This document shows positions 1 through 8,724 of a stretch of 64,000 bases of DNA, in pieces (position 1 is the stretch's first letter; the number at the start of each line of letters is the position of its first letter). The DNA is from Gracilimonas halophila. Its GTDB lineage: Bacteria; Bacteroidota; Rhodothermia; Balneolales; Balneolaceae. The notes under the pieces are model-generated. The model had not been told where the DNA came from, searched no databases, and worked only from the letters and a program-made list of their open reading frames with translations. Location of the stretch: contig NZ_JBHULI010000025.1 of assembly GCF_042684365.1 (NCBI RefSeq), forward strand, positions 372,001-436,000, given 5' to 3'. A program made the position numbers and the translations under genes.

Positions 1-1
1 T

Positions 2-1384
2 CTGTTGGAGCAGTACTTTCGCCTGCGTCTCGATCAAAAGAAAAGCATTGGGTTGATCATTGATTATGCCGAGACCATTGTTCCTATGAGCGATGCGGCT
101 TCTATTGGGAATGAAGATCGTACTTCGCTGGTGTATTTATCCAGATGGGCACATGATCCTATGTTTCTGGCTGCTGATTTTACCACGGTTCTTATTACAG
201 AAAACCTGGCGGATCTGAATAAGACCATTGTTCAAAACCCGTACACAACGGATATCAAGATCAATATTCCGGGTGAGAAAGAGCGTCTTGATTTCATTAA
301 TTTTGAAACGGCTAATGATACCTGGAAAGAGATCTCATCAGTAAAGGCTGAGATCATAGCACAGCAAACAGCAGGATTGAATTTCGTGAATATCCGCAGT
401 GTGCTTTCCCACGCGAGGGAGAATAAGGAGAAGATCACTTTTGAGGGTTTGTCGCAGGCAAAGAAGGAGCTGATAGAAGCGGAAGCTTATGGTTTGTTGG
501 AATTTGTAGAAACGCCGTATTCCCTTGATAATGTTGCGGGGCATACCCATGTAAAATCTCATTTACGTCAGGCAGTGAAAGCTTTGAAGTCTGGGAGACA
601 AGATGTGATGCCCATGGGATATTTGGTATGTGGTCCCGTTGGAACCGGTAAGACGTTCCTGGTTACTTGTTTTGCCAGTGAAGTTGGCATCCCTATGGTT
701 AAGTTGAAGAACTTCCGAAGTCAATGGCAGGGTGTGACGGAAGGAAACCTGGAAAAGATTCTCTCTCTGCTCAAGGCTATGGCGCCTGTAGCCGTTATGA
801 TCGATGAAGCGGATGCTTACCTTGGTGACCGTGATGCGAGCGGAGACAGTGGAGTTTCGAGCCGGGTATTCTCACAGATCGCGACTTTTATGAGTGATAC
901 GGCAAATCGGGGACGTATTGTGTGGTTCCTTATGACCGCCCGCCCAGACCTGATGCCTGTGGATCTGAAACGACAGGGACGTGCCGAAGAGCACCTCGCA
1001 CTTTTCCCACCTCATACCAAAGAGGAGCGTGTGGAACTATTTGAAGCGATGTCCAAAAAAACCGGCCTGAAAATGACCGAAGCTTATATCCCGAAACTAA
1101 TTGAGAAAGGGGATAAAACTTTTTCCGGCGCTGATATGGAAGCTGCACTGACTCGAGCCAAGTTCCGAGCTGCGGCAGAGGGTAAAAAGCAGGTAACACC
1201 CGAGATTCTTGATATTGCACTCAATGATTTTCTCCCTCCAACTTATCCGGAAGAAATAGAATTACAGACCTTAAGTGCGGTCATCGAATGTACTTCTAAA
1301 GAGTTGCTTCCCGAACGGTATAGAGATATGGACCGGGATGACATCTTATCAAAGATTGAAGAATTAAAATTCAGGGTTGGGTAA
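2..1384 (+). CDS. tandem AAA+ ATPase, 5'-truncated by window edge
   Basis: The reading frame is open to the first bases of the window, so the N-terminus is missing; the TTG at position 5 is just an internal codon. Counting from that codon, residues about 15-72 look like the end of a first AAA+ module (Walker B-like IIDYAE, sensor-like VLITENLADLN). A complete second module follows: Walker A GPVGTGKT at about 210-217, Walker B VAVMIDEAD at 262-270, and an R-finger/sensor region with TARPDLMP. The C-terminal lid is rich in helices. The family is a Cdc48/FtsH-like bacterial ATPase of unknown substrate; the first ATP site cannot be judged because its Walker A lies outside the window. The next gene is convergent. 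Confidence 0.85.
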   Translation: MLEQYFRLRLDQKKSIGLIIDYAETIVPMSDAASIGNEDRTSLVYLSRWAHDPMFLAADFTTVLITENLADLNKTIVQNPYTTDIKINIPGEKERLDFINFETANDTWKEISSVKAEIIAQQTAGLNFVNIRSVLSHARENKEKITFEGLSQAKKELIEAEAYGLLEFVETPYSLDNVAGHTHVKSHLRQAVKALKSGRQDVMPMGYLVCGPVGTGKTFLVTCFASEVGIPMVKLKNFRSQWQGVTEGNLEKILSLLKAMAPVAVMIDEADAYLGDRDASGDSGVSSRVFSQIATFMSDTANRGRIVWFLMTARPDLMPVDLKRQGRAEEHLALFPPHTKEERVELFEAMSKKTGLKMTEAYIPKLIEKGDKTFSGADMEAALTRAKFRAAAEGKKQVTPEILDIALNDFLPPTYPEEIELQTLSAVIECTSKELLPERYRDMDRDDILSKIEELKFRVG

Positions 1385-1431
1385 GGATATTATCAGGGAG
1401 TATCCAATAATAAAATTCTGGACGGTATGAC

Positions 1432-2529
1432 CTAATCCCCAAAACTGATTCCAACACCTTTAGCGGTTTGTACCAGGAATCCGTTAGGGTCCACCAAATT
1501 TTGACCTTTGGTAGCTTCTTCCAGAGAAACAGAGGTGATTTCATGATCCAGGAAAGAAACCATACGGCCATATTCCCCTGCGATGGCCATTTCCATAGCC
1601 TTTACTCCAAATTGAGTGGCCAGTACACGATCGTTGGCGATGGGTGTTCCGCCTCGCTGAAGGTGACCAAGTACCATTTCCCGGATATCATGTTCAAAAC
1701 CTGCTTCTTTTAGTTGATGTGAAAGTTGATAGGCAACGCCGCCTAATCGAACATTCCGGTAACCTACTTCATTACTTTCCCGGGCCACAACCGAACCTTC
1801 TTTGGGTTTTGCTCCTTCTGCAATTACAATAATAGCGAATCCTTTACCGGCTTCATATCGACTGTTTAATCGTTCCAAAACCTTGTCAATGTCATAAGGG
1901 ATTTCCGGAATCAGGCATACTTCAGCTCCTCCGCCTATGGCGGAATGAAGGGCGATCCAACCGGCACCACGCCCCATAACTTCCAATATCATCAATCTGT
2001 GGTGACTCGCTGCCGTTGTCACCAGTTTGTCCACGGCATCAGTGGCTATATCCACGGCTGTCTGGAATCCAAACGTATAATCGGTGGAGGCGAGGTCGTT
2101 GTCAATGGTTTTGGGAACTCCGATCACATTTAATCCCTTTTTTTTTTGCAGATCATGGCTGATCTTTTGGGATCCGTCACCGCCGATGTTAATGACTACC
2201 TCGAATCCTTCTCTTTTAAGATATTCGATCATTTCGTCAGACCGGTCTTCTATGGAAATGGATCCATCCTCATTTTTAACCGGCCAATTAAAAGGTCCGC
2301 CTTTGTTGGTGGTTTGCAGTATAGTCCCACCCTTGGCATGAATTCCTGCTACTTTTTCATCATCAAGGAGAAGGATCTCTTTTGGAGAACTCAGTACCCC
2401 GTTGAAAGCCTCCATGCTTCCATAGACTTCCCATTTTTTAGTTTGTTCAGCCCGTTTTACAATGGCTCGGATCACGGCATTCAATCCGGGGCAATCTCCG
2501 CCTCCGGTAGTTACAAGAACTTTAGGCAT
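1432..2529 (-). CDS. pfkA: 6-phosphofructokinase
   Basis: Phosphorylates fructose 6-phosphate to the 1,6-bisphosphate in glycolysis. The protein has 365 residues, the N-terminal TTGGGDCPGLNA nucleotide loop, GGDGS at 116-120, PKTIDND at 139-145 with the catalytic TIDND aspartate, and MGRGAGW for sugar phosphate binding. The residue pair that decides phosphoryl donor is mixed: Gly at the GGDG position (typical of ATP enzymes) and Lys in PKTIDND (typical of PPi enzymes). Known G/K enzymes such as trypanosomal PFK use ATP, so ATP is the better guess. The ATG at 2529 follows a TACTTTTG promoter-like box. Confidence 0.95.
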   Translation of the reverse strand: MPKVLVTTGGGDCPGLNAVIRAIVKRAEQTKKWEVYGSMEAFNGVLSSPKEILLLDDEKVAGIHAKGGTILQTTNKGGPFNWPVKNEDGSISIEDRSDEMIEYLKREGFEVVINIGGDGSQKISHDLQKKKGLNVIGVPKTIDNDLASTDYTFGFQTAVDIATDAVDKLVTTAASHHRLMILEVMGRGAGWIALHSAIGGGAEVCLIPEIPYDIDKVLERLNSRYEAGKGFAIIVIAEGAKPKEGSVVARESNEVGYRNVRLGGVAYQLSHQLKEAGFEHDIREMVLGHLQRGGTPIANDRVLATQFGVKAMEMAIAGEYGRMVSFLDHEITSVSLEEATKGQNLVDPNGFLVQTAKGVGISFGD

Positions 2530-2557
2530 ATTCTTTTGATCTTGATTAATAAGTACC

Positions 2558-2565
2558 CAAAAGTA
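2558..2565 (-). promoter_or_regulatory. candidate -7 box of pfkA promoter
   Basis: On the minus strand this reads TACTTTTG, an exact match to the TAnnTTTG -7 element of Bacteroidota-type sigma factors, about 28 nt upstream of the pfkA ATG. No clean TTG sits 19-21 nt further upstream, so the call is tentative. Confidence 0.35.
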
Positions 2566-2698
2566 TTACAAATCGGACACTTTGATAAATTTTTCTTTAG
2601 GGGTTGATAGAGTGTACGTATTGAGATCATCTTTCTTAGAGAACGAATTGTCAGTTAACTTTTTTATAGAAATGAATACCAATAAAAGTCAAAGAGAT

Positions 2699-3346
2699 AT
2701 GAATGTATTAGTGATTGGAGCAAACGGACAAATCGGGAGACGGTTAGTTCATGATCTTAAAGATGCCAACCATACACCTGTAGCCATGGTTAGAAAAGAG
2801 GAGCAGGTTAGTCAATTTAAAAAAGAAGGAATTAAAACGGTATTAGCTGATCTGGAAGAGGATTTCAGTCATGCATTTAAAGATATGGATGCAGTTGTTT
2901 TTACAGCAGGGTCCGACGCTAATACTCCAAAATCACAAACCGATGTCATTGATAGAAAGGGAGCCATTAAAGCGATAGATGAGGCAGAAGAAGCAGGAGT
3001 AAACCGTTTTATAATGGTCAGTGCGTTGAAGGCAAACCGAGACGAGGATTTATGGTCAGAAGCTATGCAACATTATTATGAAGCAAAATCAGCTGCAGAC
3101 GAGCACCTCCGGAATACAGATCTTGATTATACCGTACTGATGCCCGGCCGTTTGACCAACGAACCCGGAACCGGTAAAGTAGAACTCTCCAATCATATTG
3201 AAAATATCGAAGGTAGAACTATTACCAGAGATGATGTGGCGGTTGTGATAGCTGAATTGATCGACAGTCCTGCTACATTTGGTAAAAGCCTCGATCTGTT
3301 GCAGGGAGAAACCTCAATAGAAAATGCTATCAAAAGTATTTCCTGA
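2699..3346 (+). CDS. NAD(P)-binding SDR-family oxidoreductase (atypical, YwnB/HSCARG-like)
   Basis: A 215-residue Rossmann protein starting MNVLVIGANGQIGRRL, with the GxxGxxG dinucleotide loop at residues 7-13, a D/E-rich second strand (KTVLADLEEDF), AVVFTAGSD, and the YxxxK-like segment YYEAKSAADEHLR. This is the atypical SDR group that includes NmrA/YwnB proteins, thought to sense or reduce NAD(P)-linked substrates. In-frame starts also exist at 2672 and 2582; 2699 was chosen because family members begin directly with the Rossmann strand. A strong terminator follows at 3355. The substrate cannot be inferred. Confidence 0.85.
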   Translation: MNVLVIGANGQIGRRLVHDLKDANHTPVAMVRKEEQVSQFKKEGIKTVLADLEEDFSHAFKDMDAVVFTAGSDANTPKSQTDVIDRKGAIKAIDEAEEAGVNRFIMVSALKANRDEDLWSEAMQHYYEAKSAADEHLRNTDLDYTVLMPGRLTNEPGTGKVELSNHIENIEGRTITRDDVAVVIAELIDSPATFGKSLDLLQGETSIENAIKSIS

Positions 3347-3354
3347 ATATAAAA

Positions 3355-3391
3355 AACCCCGGATCTGATCAGGGAACCGGGGTTATTTTTG
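3355..3391 (+). terminator. rho-independent terminator of the SDR gene
   Basis: AACCCCGG pairs perfectly with CCGGGGTT (3355-3362 and 3377-3384) and is followed by ATTTTT. It lies 9 nt after the SDR stop codon and also separates it from the convergent azurin gene. Confidence 0.85.
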
Positions 3392-3430
3392 GGGTACAAA
3401 TTAGTAGTTTAGAAATGCAACTAACTACTA

Positions 3431-3871
3431 CTATTCAACAATAAATTTACCTTTCATCATAGCGTAATGGCCGGGGAAACTACAGATGAAGTCATAAGTC
3501 CCTTTTTCAGGGGCTGTGAATTCGATCGTTGTTTCCTGTCCGCCGCCAATAAGCTTAGTTGCTACGATCACTTTGTCAGTTCCTTCCGGGATGTAGTCAT
3601 TTCCTGCTGCTTTAGAAGCTTCAGCTCCAAATGAATTGATGTCAGTTCCTTTTGTTAAAAGAACCCAGTTGTGTCCCATGGCAGCTTTTGGCAGTTTGCC
3701 AACGTGTTTTAGTGTAAGAACTACAGTTTGGCCTGCTTCAACTTTGATCTCACTGGTATCGAATTGCATACGATCGTTGCTTTCAACGGTGATCTCAACT
3801 TTATCTTGAGCCATTACAGTGGTCGTAAAAACAAGGGTAAAAACGGTTAGGATGGATAGTAGGAGTCTCAT
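3431..3871 (-). CDS. azu: azurin (type 1 blue copper protein)
   Basis: A periplasmic single-electron carrier of 146 residues with a cleavable signal peptide (about 1-21, ending VMA-Q). The copper ligands are readable: His67 in AMGHNW, Cys130 in ICSFPGH, His135, and axial Met139; the C-x4-H-x3-M spacing is that of azurin. The carbonyl Gly66 before His67 is also present. The N-terminal disulfide cysteines of Pseudomonas azurin are absent. It probably carries electrons among cytochromes and oxidases; the ccm cluster at 53.4 kb shows that the cell makes c-type cytochromes. It is a single-gene unit divergent from the RhlE helicase. Confidence 0.95.
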   Translation of the reverse strand: MRLLLSILTVFTLVFTTTVMAQDKVEITVESNDRMQFDTSEIKVEAGQTVVLTLKHVGKLPKAAMGHNWVLLTKGTDINSFGAEASKAAGNDYIPEGTDKVIVATKLIGGGQETTIEFTAPEKGTYDFICSFPGHYAMMKGKFIVE

Positions 3872-4168
3872 AATGATGATTGTTTAATTAGGGTTTTCAG
3901 CGAAACCGACCTCAATATTTCGGATACGCTTGTCTTAAATATTTTGTTCGCCTTCAATATCGCCATTGAATGTGAATTTTTTGTGAAGTTCACGTAGAAA
4001 AATTTCAGTCTTAAAACTCACCCATTAAGATCTATCAGTTCAGTGGAGGAATTAGGTAACCTAAGTATTGAAACCAAATATGGGATCCCGGGAATGGGGA
4101 GGGTAACTGAATCCACAACCGGAAATACTTCAATTATTTAATCCGTAAATTGAAACTCACTTTTCTTG
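3872..4168. other. intergenic leader between azurin and rhlE
   Basis: About 300 bp separate divergent azurin and rhlE. No ORF, tRNA or obvious repeat was found. It must hold both promoters and a long rhlE leader; a weak ggtaacc-centred dyad near 4051-4070 and the terminator-like hairpin at 4169 are the only structures noted. Confidence 0.4.
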
Positions 4169-4193
4169 GCCCGGCTTAGATCCGGGCTTTTTC
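4169..4193 (+). terminator. terminator-like hairpin 15 nt upstream of the rhlE start
   Basis: GCCCGG (4169-4174), 7-nt loop, CCGGGC (4182-4187), then TTTTTC. The upstream gene is divergent, so no plus-strand gene needs ending here. Its place directly before the rhlE ATG (4208) suggests transcription attenuation in the helicase leader, or the end of an unseen small RNA. Confidence 0.7.
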
Positions 4194-4207
4194 ATTTAAT
4201 ACCATAT

Positions 4208-5485
4208 ATGTCTTTTAAATCGCTGAACCTCAGTACGCCTATCCTCAAATCTTTAGAAGAAGAGGGATACCATCAACCAACACCTATTCAAACTCAGGCT
4301 ATTCCCATTGCACTTAAAGGCACTGACGTGTTAGGATGCGCACAAACAGGAACCGGTAAAACAGCGGCATTTGCGATCCCGATTTTACAATTGTTGAGTG
4401 CAAATAAAAAACACGGTAATAATAGAAAGATCCGGAGCTTGATCGTTACACCAACCAGAGAGTTAGCGATCCAGATCGATGAAAGTTTTCAAAGTTATGG
4501 CCGATACACAAATTTAGAGACTGCCGTTGTTTTTGGAGGAGTAAATCAAAAAGGGCAGGTGAATAAGCTGAAACGGGGTGTTGATATTCTTACAGCTACT
4601 CCCGGGCGCCTGTTGGATCTGATGAATCAGGGTTTCATTTCTCTGTCGGATGTAGAAATTTTTGTATTGGATGAAGCCGACCGAATGCTTGATATGGGCT
4701 TCATTCATGATGTAAAGAAGTTATTGAAAGCCCTTCCCAATAAACGGCAAACACTGTTTTTCTCCGCTACGATGCCTTCCGAGATCATAAAGCTGTCAAA
4801 ATCAATTCTTCACAACCCGGTGAAAGTAGAAGTCACACCGGAGTCATCCACCGTGGATGTTATTGAGCAGGGGATCTACTTTGTGGATAAGGGGAATAAA
4901 AAGAATCTGCTTGTGGACGTACTACAAGAAGCAGGCTCTAAATCAGCACTGGTTTTTACACGTACCAAGCACGGAGCCAATAAAGTGGTGAAACTACTGA
5001 ATAGCCAAAATATTCAGGCAGAAGCGATCCATGGCAATAAATCTCAGGCAGCCCGACAAAGGGCACTTGGAAACTTCAAAGATCAGGTGACTAGGGTATT
5101 AGTGGCTACCGATATTGCGGCTCGTGGAATTGATGTAGATGAGCTGGAGTATGTGATCAACTATGAGATCCCTAATATCCCGGAAACTTATGTACATCGA
5201 ATAGGGAGAACCGGTAGGGCGGGATTAGATGGAACTGCATTATCCTTTTGTGACGCTCAGGAAAAGACTCATTTAAAAGATATCGAAAAACTGATCGGTA
5301 AAAATATTCCTGTGATAGATGATCACAAATATCCGTTAACGGATCATAACCCTTCTGCTCCGGAGAAGCAAAAGCAACGTCCGTCCAGAAAACACAAAAG
5401 TGATAAAAGAAAGACAAGTAGTGGCAGGAAGCCTAACAGCTATAAAAAGAAAAGAAGAGAAAAAGACGCCGGCAATAAAAGGTAA
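4208..5485 (+). CDS. rhlE: DEAD-box ATP-dependent RNA helicase, RhlE type
   Basis: Unwinds RNA in ribosome assembly or RNA decay. Readable motifs: Q motif [10 protein letters not shown], Walker [29 protein letters not shown] box [16 protein letters not shown] motif, ARGIDV, and [10 protein letters not shown]. After the two RecA domains comes a short basic Lys/Arg-rich tail (about 380-425), typical for RhlE. The start is the ATG at 4208 ([13 protein letters not shown]); an in-frame upstream extension to 4166 would be encoded by the terminator hairpin and was discarded. About 425 residues. Confidence 0.93.
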   Translation: MSFKSLNLSTPILKSLEEEGYHQPTPIQTQAIPIALKGTDVLGCAQTGTGKTAAFAIPILQLLSANKKHGNNRKIRSLIVTPTRELAIQIDESFQSYGRYTNLETAVVFGGVNQKGQVNKLKRGVDILTATPGRLLDLMNQGFISLSDVEIFVLDEADRMLDMGFIHDVKKLLKALPNKRQTLFFSATMPSEIIKLSKSILHNPVKVEVTPESSTVDVIEQGIYFVDKGNKKNLLVDVLQEAGSKSALVFTRTKHGANKVVKLLNSQNIQAEAIHGNKSQAARQRALGNFKDQVTRVLVATDIAARGIDVDELEYVINYEIPNIPETYVHRIGRTGRAGLDGTALSFCDAQEKTHLKDIEKLIGKNIPVIDDHKYPLTDHNPSAPEKQKQRPSRKHKSDKRKTSSGRKPNSYKKKRREKDAGNKR

Positions 5486-5505
5486 AAAAGATTCTTTTGG
5501 TAAGC

Positions 5506-6711
5506 TTAAACCGGAAACTGAAGAGTGATCTTTGTTCCTTTATCAACTTCAGAATTTATGCTGAGCTTCCCTTTCATTGATTCCGTTAAATGCCGGGCAA
5601 GCTGAAACCCAAATCCAAAGCCACGTTCCTCTTTGGTTCCGGCAGTACTTTTAGGATTTCCGGACATAATTTCTTGTACCTGTGATTCATTCATCCCAAT
5701 CCCCGTATCAGCGATCTGAACGTGCAATGTCATTTCAGGTGTCGATTTGAGCTCAAGCTCTACCTTAATAGTACCTTTCTCCGGAGTGAACTTGATAGCG
5801 TTTGTGATGAGGTTCCCGATAACCTGCAGTAAACGATGCTTTGGAAAAGAATGGTCCTTCAAACCTCCATTTATATTAACACTGAAATCCTGCGACTTAG
5901 CCCTGGCCTGTGGCTCATACAAATTCTTTAGCTTTTGCTGAAGCACCGGGAGTGTCAATTCATTAGCGGGAATGGCTTTATCATCTTCCCCTGTTTTATA
6001 ATTTGAAAGGATATCGTTGGCAAGATCAAGAACTGAACGCCCACCCTTATTTATGAGCTCCAGTAGCTGCATGAACTCATCCAATTTGCTCTCTTCCGCC
6101 TGGTCACGTAAGATCTCAGCAATACCGATAATACCGCCAATTGGTCCACGAATATCATGACTTACCTTCCGCTGGATCTCTTTGAGTTCATCCACATTAT
6201 CACGCATTAATTTCAGTTTATGCTCATATTCAAAGCGTGTAATTACCTCACTGGCAATGATCTTAAGGAATTCTTCTTTTTCAGGAGAAAGATCATTCTT
6301 CTTTGTATCCATAACACACATGGCACCGATCCTGATACCATCAGGGGTTGTTAACGGAACTCCATAGTAATAACGGATGTGAGGTTCTTCAGTCACATAG
6401 TCTTTAGTATTGAAGCGCTCATCCTCTGCCATATCTTCTATTTCAAGAGGACTTTCACTCAAGACAACATATTGACATGCGGTTTGGTCTCTGGGGGTTT
6501 GAGTGACATCAAGCCCAAAATTAGAGACAGTCCACTGTGTATTTGCTTCTAAAATATTGACAAGAGAGATGGGTGTACCGGTTACATAGGCCGCAAGACG
6601 TGTCAGATCATCCAGTTTTCCATGTATATCAGAATAGTCAATATCATATTCTGAGAGTTTTAATAAGCGATCAAATTCGTTATTTGGTACAAGAGCGTTG
6701 TTTTTTGACAT
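5506..6711 (-). CDS. GAF-domain sensor histidine kinase
   Basis: A soluble two-component kinase of 401 residues with no membrane segment. Residues about 30-175 are a GAF domain (DDLTRLAAYVTGTPISLVNI, ...YYYGVPLTTPDGIRIGAMCVMD). The HisKA H box is KVSHDIRGPIGG with phospho-acceptor His, the N box is NLITNAIKFTP, G1 is IADTGIGM and G2 lies in GFGFGFQLARHL. No receiver domain is fused and no response regulator lies next to it. It is the third gene of a minus-strand run (LCIB, lipoprotein, kinase) with a 9-nt gap, so it may be co-transcribed with the carbonic anhydrase gene. GAF ligand unknown. Confidence 0.9.
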   Translation of the reverse strand: MSKNNALVPNNEFDRLLKLSEYDIDYSDIHGKLDDLTRLAAYVTGTPISLVNILEANTQWTVSNFGLDVTQTPRDQTACQYVVLSESPLEIEDMAEDERFNTKDYVTEEPHIRYYYGVPLTTPDGIRIGAMCVMDTKKNDLSPEKEEFLKIIASEVITRFEYEHKLKLMRDNVDELKEIQRKVSHDIRGPIGGIIGIAEILRDQAEESKLDEFMQLLELINKGGRSVLDLANDILSNYKTGEDDKAIPANELTLPVLQQKLKNLYEPQARAKSQDFSVNINGGLKDHSFPKHRLLQVIGNLITNAIKFTPEKGTIKVELELKSTPEMTLHVQIADTGIGMNESQVQEIMSGNPKSTAGTKEERGFGFGFQLARHLTESMKGKLSINSEVDKGTKITLQFPV

Positions 6712-6720
6712 ACACCAAAG

Positions 6721-7614
6721 TTATTCAGATAAATTCCATATATCTACACGGTCAAGGGCAATGTAAGGTACGGCTATGTGGTTGAGTTTGGTATTTATAC
6801 CTATATCAGCCGGCCGTCCGGTTGTTTTGATGAGGATCCTTTCTGTGTCTTCATTGAAGATCCTAATGGAAGAGTCTTGTTGGCTTGCTGAAAATAATGT
6901 AGCCCCGATAAACTCAATTCCGTCAATATATCCACCATCGAGAGTTGCGAATTCACTGAGTTCACCGGCATCATTAAAGGCATTATATGTTTGATCGCCA
7001 CCCCACGGAGCTAAAATGAAATTTCCTGTTTCCGGGTTTAGGGTGATTCCATTCGGGGCAGATGGAAGATCTGCGAGAAAGAGCTCGGCGGCACCGTCTT
7101 CAATTTTATAAACGGTAGATGTTCCCGTATCAGTTACATATAAGCGGCCATTTTCATCTGCAGAAATATCATTCAGGAATCCGATCTCAAATTCAGAGAA
7201 ATCGATGAAATCAGTTTGTTCTCCGGTATTTTTATTAAAACCATGAACGCCTAAGACATCTGCAACCCATAGAGTTTCATCTACGATAAACATTCCCCGA
7301 GGTGCATGTAATGGCGCTTCTTCGGTTCCGGTCATAAACCTCAGTTCCTGAATTCCTCCTCTGGAATCTGTTTTTGTGATAAAACCGGTGGAGTCTTGTT
7401 CATTCCCACCCCCGGTAAAGTTGGATATAAAATAAATATCCTGATCCGGATCATAACGTACGGCTTCAGGACCATCCAGTCCGGTTATGCTGTATGCTAT
7501 ATTTGTTGAATCCAATCCGGTCTCCAGATCAAGGGTAGGAGTGGGGGACTCAGAGGATGTGCAGGCTGCTGCAAAAAATAGAACGATAGTTAAAAATGAA
7601 AATATAGATCTCAT
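6721..7614 (-). CDS. SMP-30/NHL-like beta-propeller lipoprotein
   Basis: Begins MRSIFSFLTIVLFFAAAC, an SPII signal with the lipid-modified Cys at residue 18, so it is anchored in a membrane facing the periplasm or surface. The rest contains repeated propeller strands such as GPEAVRYDPDQDIYFIS, LYVTDTGTSTVYKI, and APNGITLNPETGNFIL, as in SMP-30/gluconolactonase and NHL folds. A longer in-frame ORF reaching 7749 was rejected because it would bury the signal peptide and overlap the upstream gene. The gap to the upstream LCIB gene is 10 nt. Ligand unknown. Confidence 0.85.
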   Translation of the reverse strand: MRSIFSFLTIVLFFAAACTSSESPTPTLDLETGLDSTNIAYSITGLDGPEAVRYDPDQDIYFISNFTGGGNEQDSTGFITKTDSRGGIQELRFMTGTEEAPLHAPRGMFIVDETLWVADVLGVHGFNKNTGEQTDFIDFSEFEIGFLNDISADENGRLYVTDTGTSTVYKIEDGAAELFLADLPSAPNGITLNPETGNFILAPWGGDQTYNAFNDAGELSEFATLDGGYIDGIEFIGATLFSASQQDSSIRIFNEDTERILIKTTGRPADIGINTKLNHIAVPYIALDRVDIWNLSE

Positions 7615-7624
7615 AAGTATTCCT

Positions 7625-8311
7625 TTATTTGTTGAACCAGGATATATCACGTATTTCAAAATAATCGTCCTGATCCCAGTCAGTGTTAATGATAATCCCG
7701 CCGACCAATAACAGTGGTTTTGTACCCAGGTTTTCAAGGCCGGCACCAATTATATCGGTCAATTCTCTTTTAATTTGGTTAAATCCGGTTTCAGTAGTCG
7801 CTATGATCTCATTATCAGCTTTCTTAATGTCATCATAATTCTCGATAAGAACTTTATGTACTTGTCCCTGCTGATAGTCGTTATGCGAAATGTTGAGGAC
7901 ATTTCCGGCTTTTACATTATTCAGGCCTGCGATCAAGGATCCGCAACTTGAGGATGGTTCTTCTTGTCCTTCTCTTAATACCTTACCAAAAGTTCCATCT
8001 TTGGTGACACCTACGTGAGGGCCATATAGAATAACAGCTGCTCCCTCATCAGGAATATGACTTGAGAATGCGCCGAAACCCGTTTTTCCGGTAAAGGGAA
8101 GACCGGAGATCCCGCCAAAGAAAAAAGGACCGGGACCTTTAAAATCTTCTCCAACCTTCAGAAAGCTATTATTGATCTCGTCACTGCAGATGGATGTTCC
8201 CCATATACAATCTGCAGGATTCAAATTATTGTCTTTAAGTTCCTTAGTGATCATTTCCTTAAGCGAAGACAAAGACTCGGCCTTCGAATAGACCTTCGTT
8301 ATATGCTGCAT
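7625..8311 (-). CDS. LCIB/LCIC-type (theta-class) carbonic anhydrase domain protein
   Basis: A 228-residue cytosolic protein that matches the limiting-CO2-inducible protein B family: GTSICSDEIN (38-47), GGISGLPFTGKTGFGAF (66-82), HIPDEG, GPHVGV (97-102), REGQ and SSCGS. By analogy with LCIB structures, Cys42, His99 and Cys123 would bind zinc, with Asp44 and Arg113 in the active site. Family members are beta-CA-like folds; some hydrate CO2 and others are inactive. No carbon-fixation genes are nearby. It heads an apparent three-gene operon with a lipoprotein and a GAF kinase. Family call is by motif memory, not by search. Confidence 0.8.
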   Translation of the reverse strand: MQHITKVYSKAESLSSLKEMITKELKDNNLNPADCIWGTSICSDEINNSFLKVGEDFKGPGPFFFGGISGLPFTGKTGFGAFSSHIPDEGAAVILYGPHVGVTKDGTFGKVLREGQEEPSSSCGSLIAGLNNVKAGNVLNISHNDYQQGQVHKVLIENYDDIKKADNEIIATTETGFNQIKRELTDIIGAGLENLGTKPLLLVGGIIINTDWDQDDYFEIRDISWFNK

Positions 8312-8724
8312 GTTACTAATCTAAATTACTGCCTTAATTTGGTTTAAAGCTAACGATATAAAATCAATTTTAAGAAAAAAATTCCTAATGATGAGTTGTG
8401 GTCTTAGCATGAAAAACCTGACCTCCATGTCTGACGTTTAATCGGGGGGAGAATGGATTCATCTATCAGCTTGATCAGAAATTAATTTTCACCCAATCTC
8501 ATAACAGAAGCTTTTTATACGTATCTTTAAGGCTTATTGAAAATTGTGAGTTCGCGATAAGACTGGAACACTAATACTTTTCAGGTTTATAGAACCTTGC
8601 TGGCCTTTGTAAATCAAGCAGTCGTGCTTGCCTCTTGTCCATAGCTCACCCCAAATTTATTCCGGACAAGAAGACGCGCAGCAAAAAATTTCTGAACGGG
8701 ATTACAACGACTAAAAAATACTAT
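8312..8724 (+). other. long structured leader upstream of deaD
   Basis: About 410 bp between divergent genes, without an ORF that resembles protein. Near the helicase start two hairpins are clear: CAAGCA-GTCG-TGCTTG (8615-8630, tetraloop) and CTTGTCC/GGACAAG (8634-8640 with 8664-8670). A TATCTTTA promoter-like box lies at 8522. A long folded leader is usual for cold-shock helicase genes, where it controls expression. Confidence 0.5.

Noticed and set aside
2146..2607. 153-codon plus-strand ORF opposite pfkA
   Set aside because: Antisense shadow of a certain glycolytic gene.
8522..8529. TATCTTTA as the deaD promoter
   Set aside because: No TTG lies at the proper -33 distance, so it is mentioned only as a promoter-like box.
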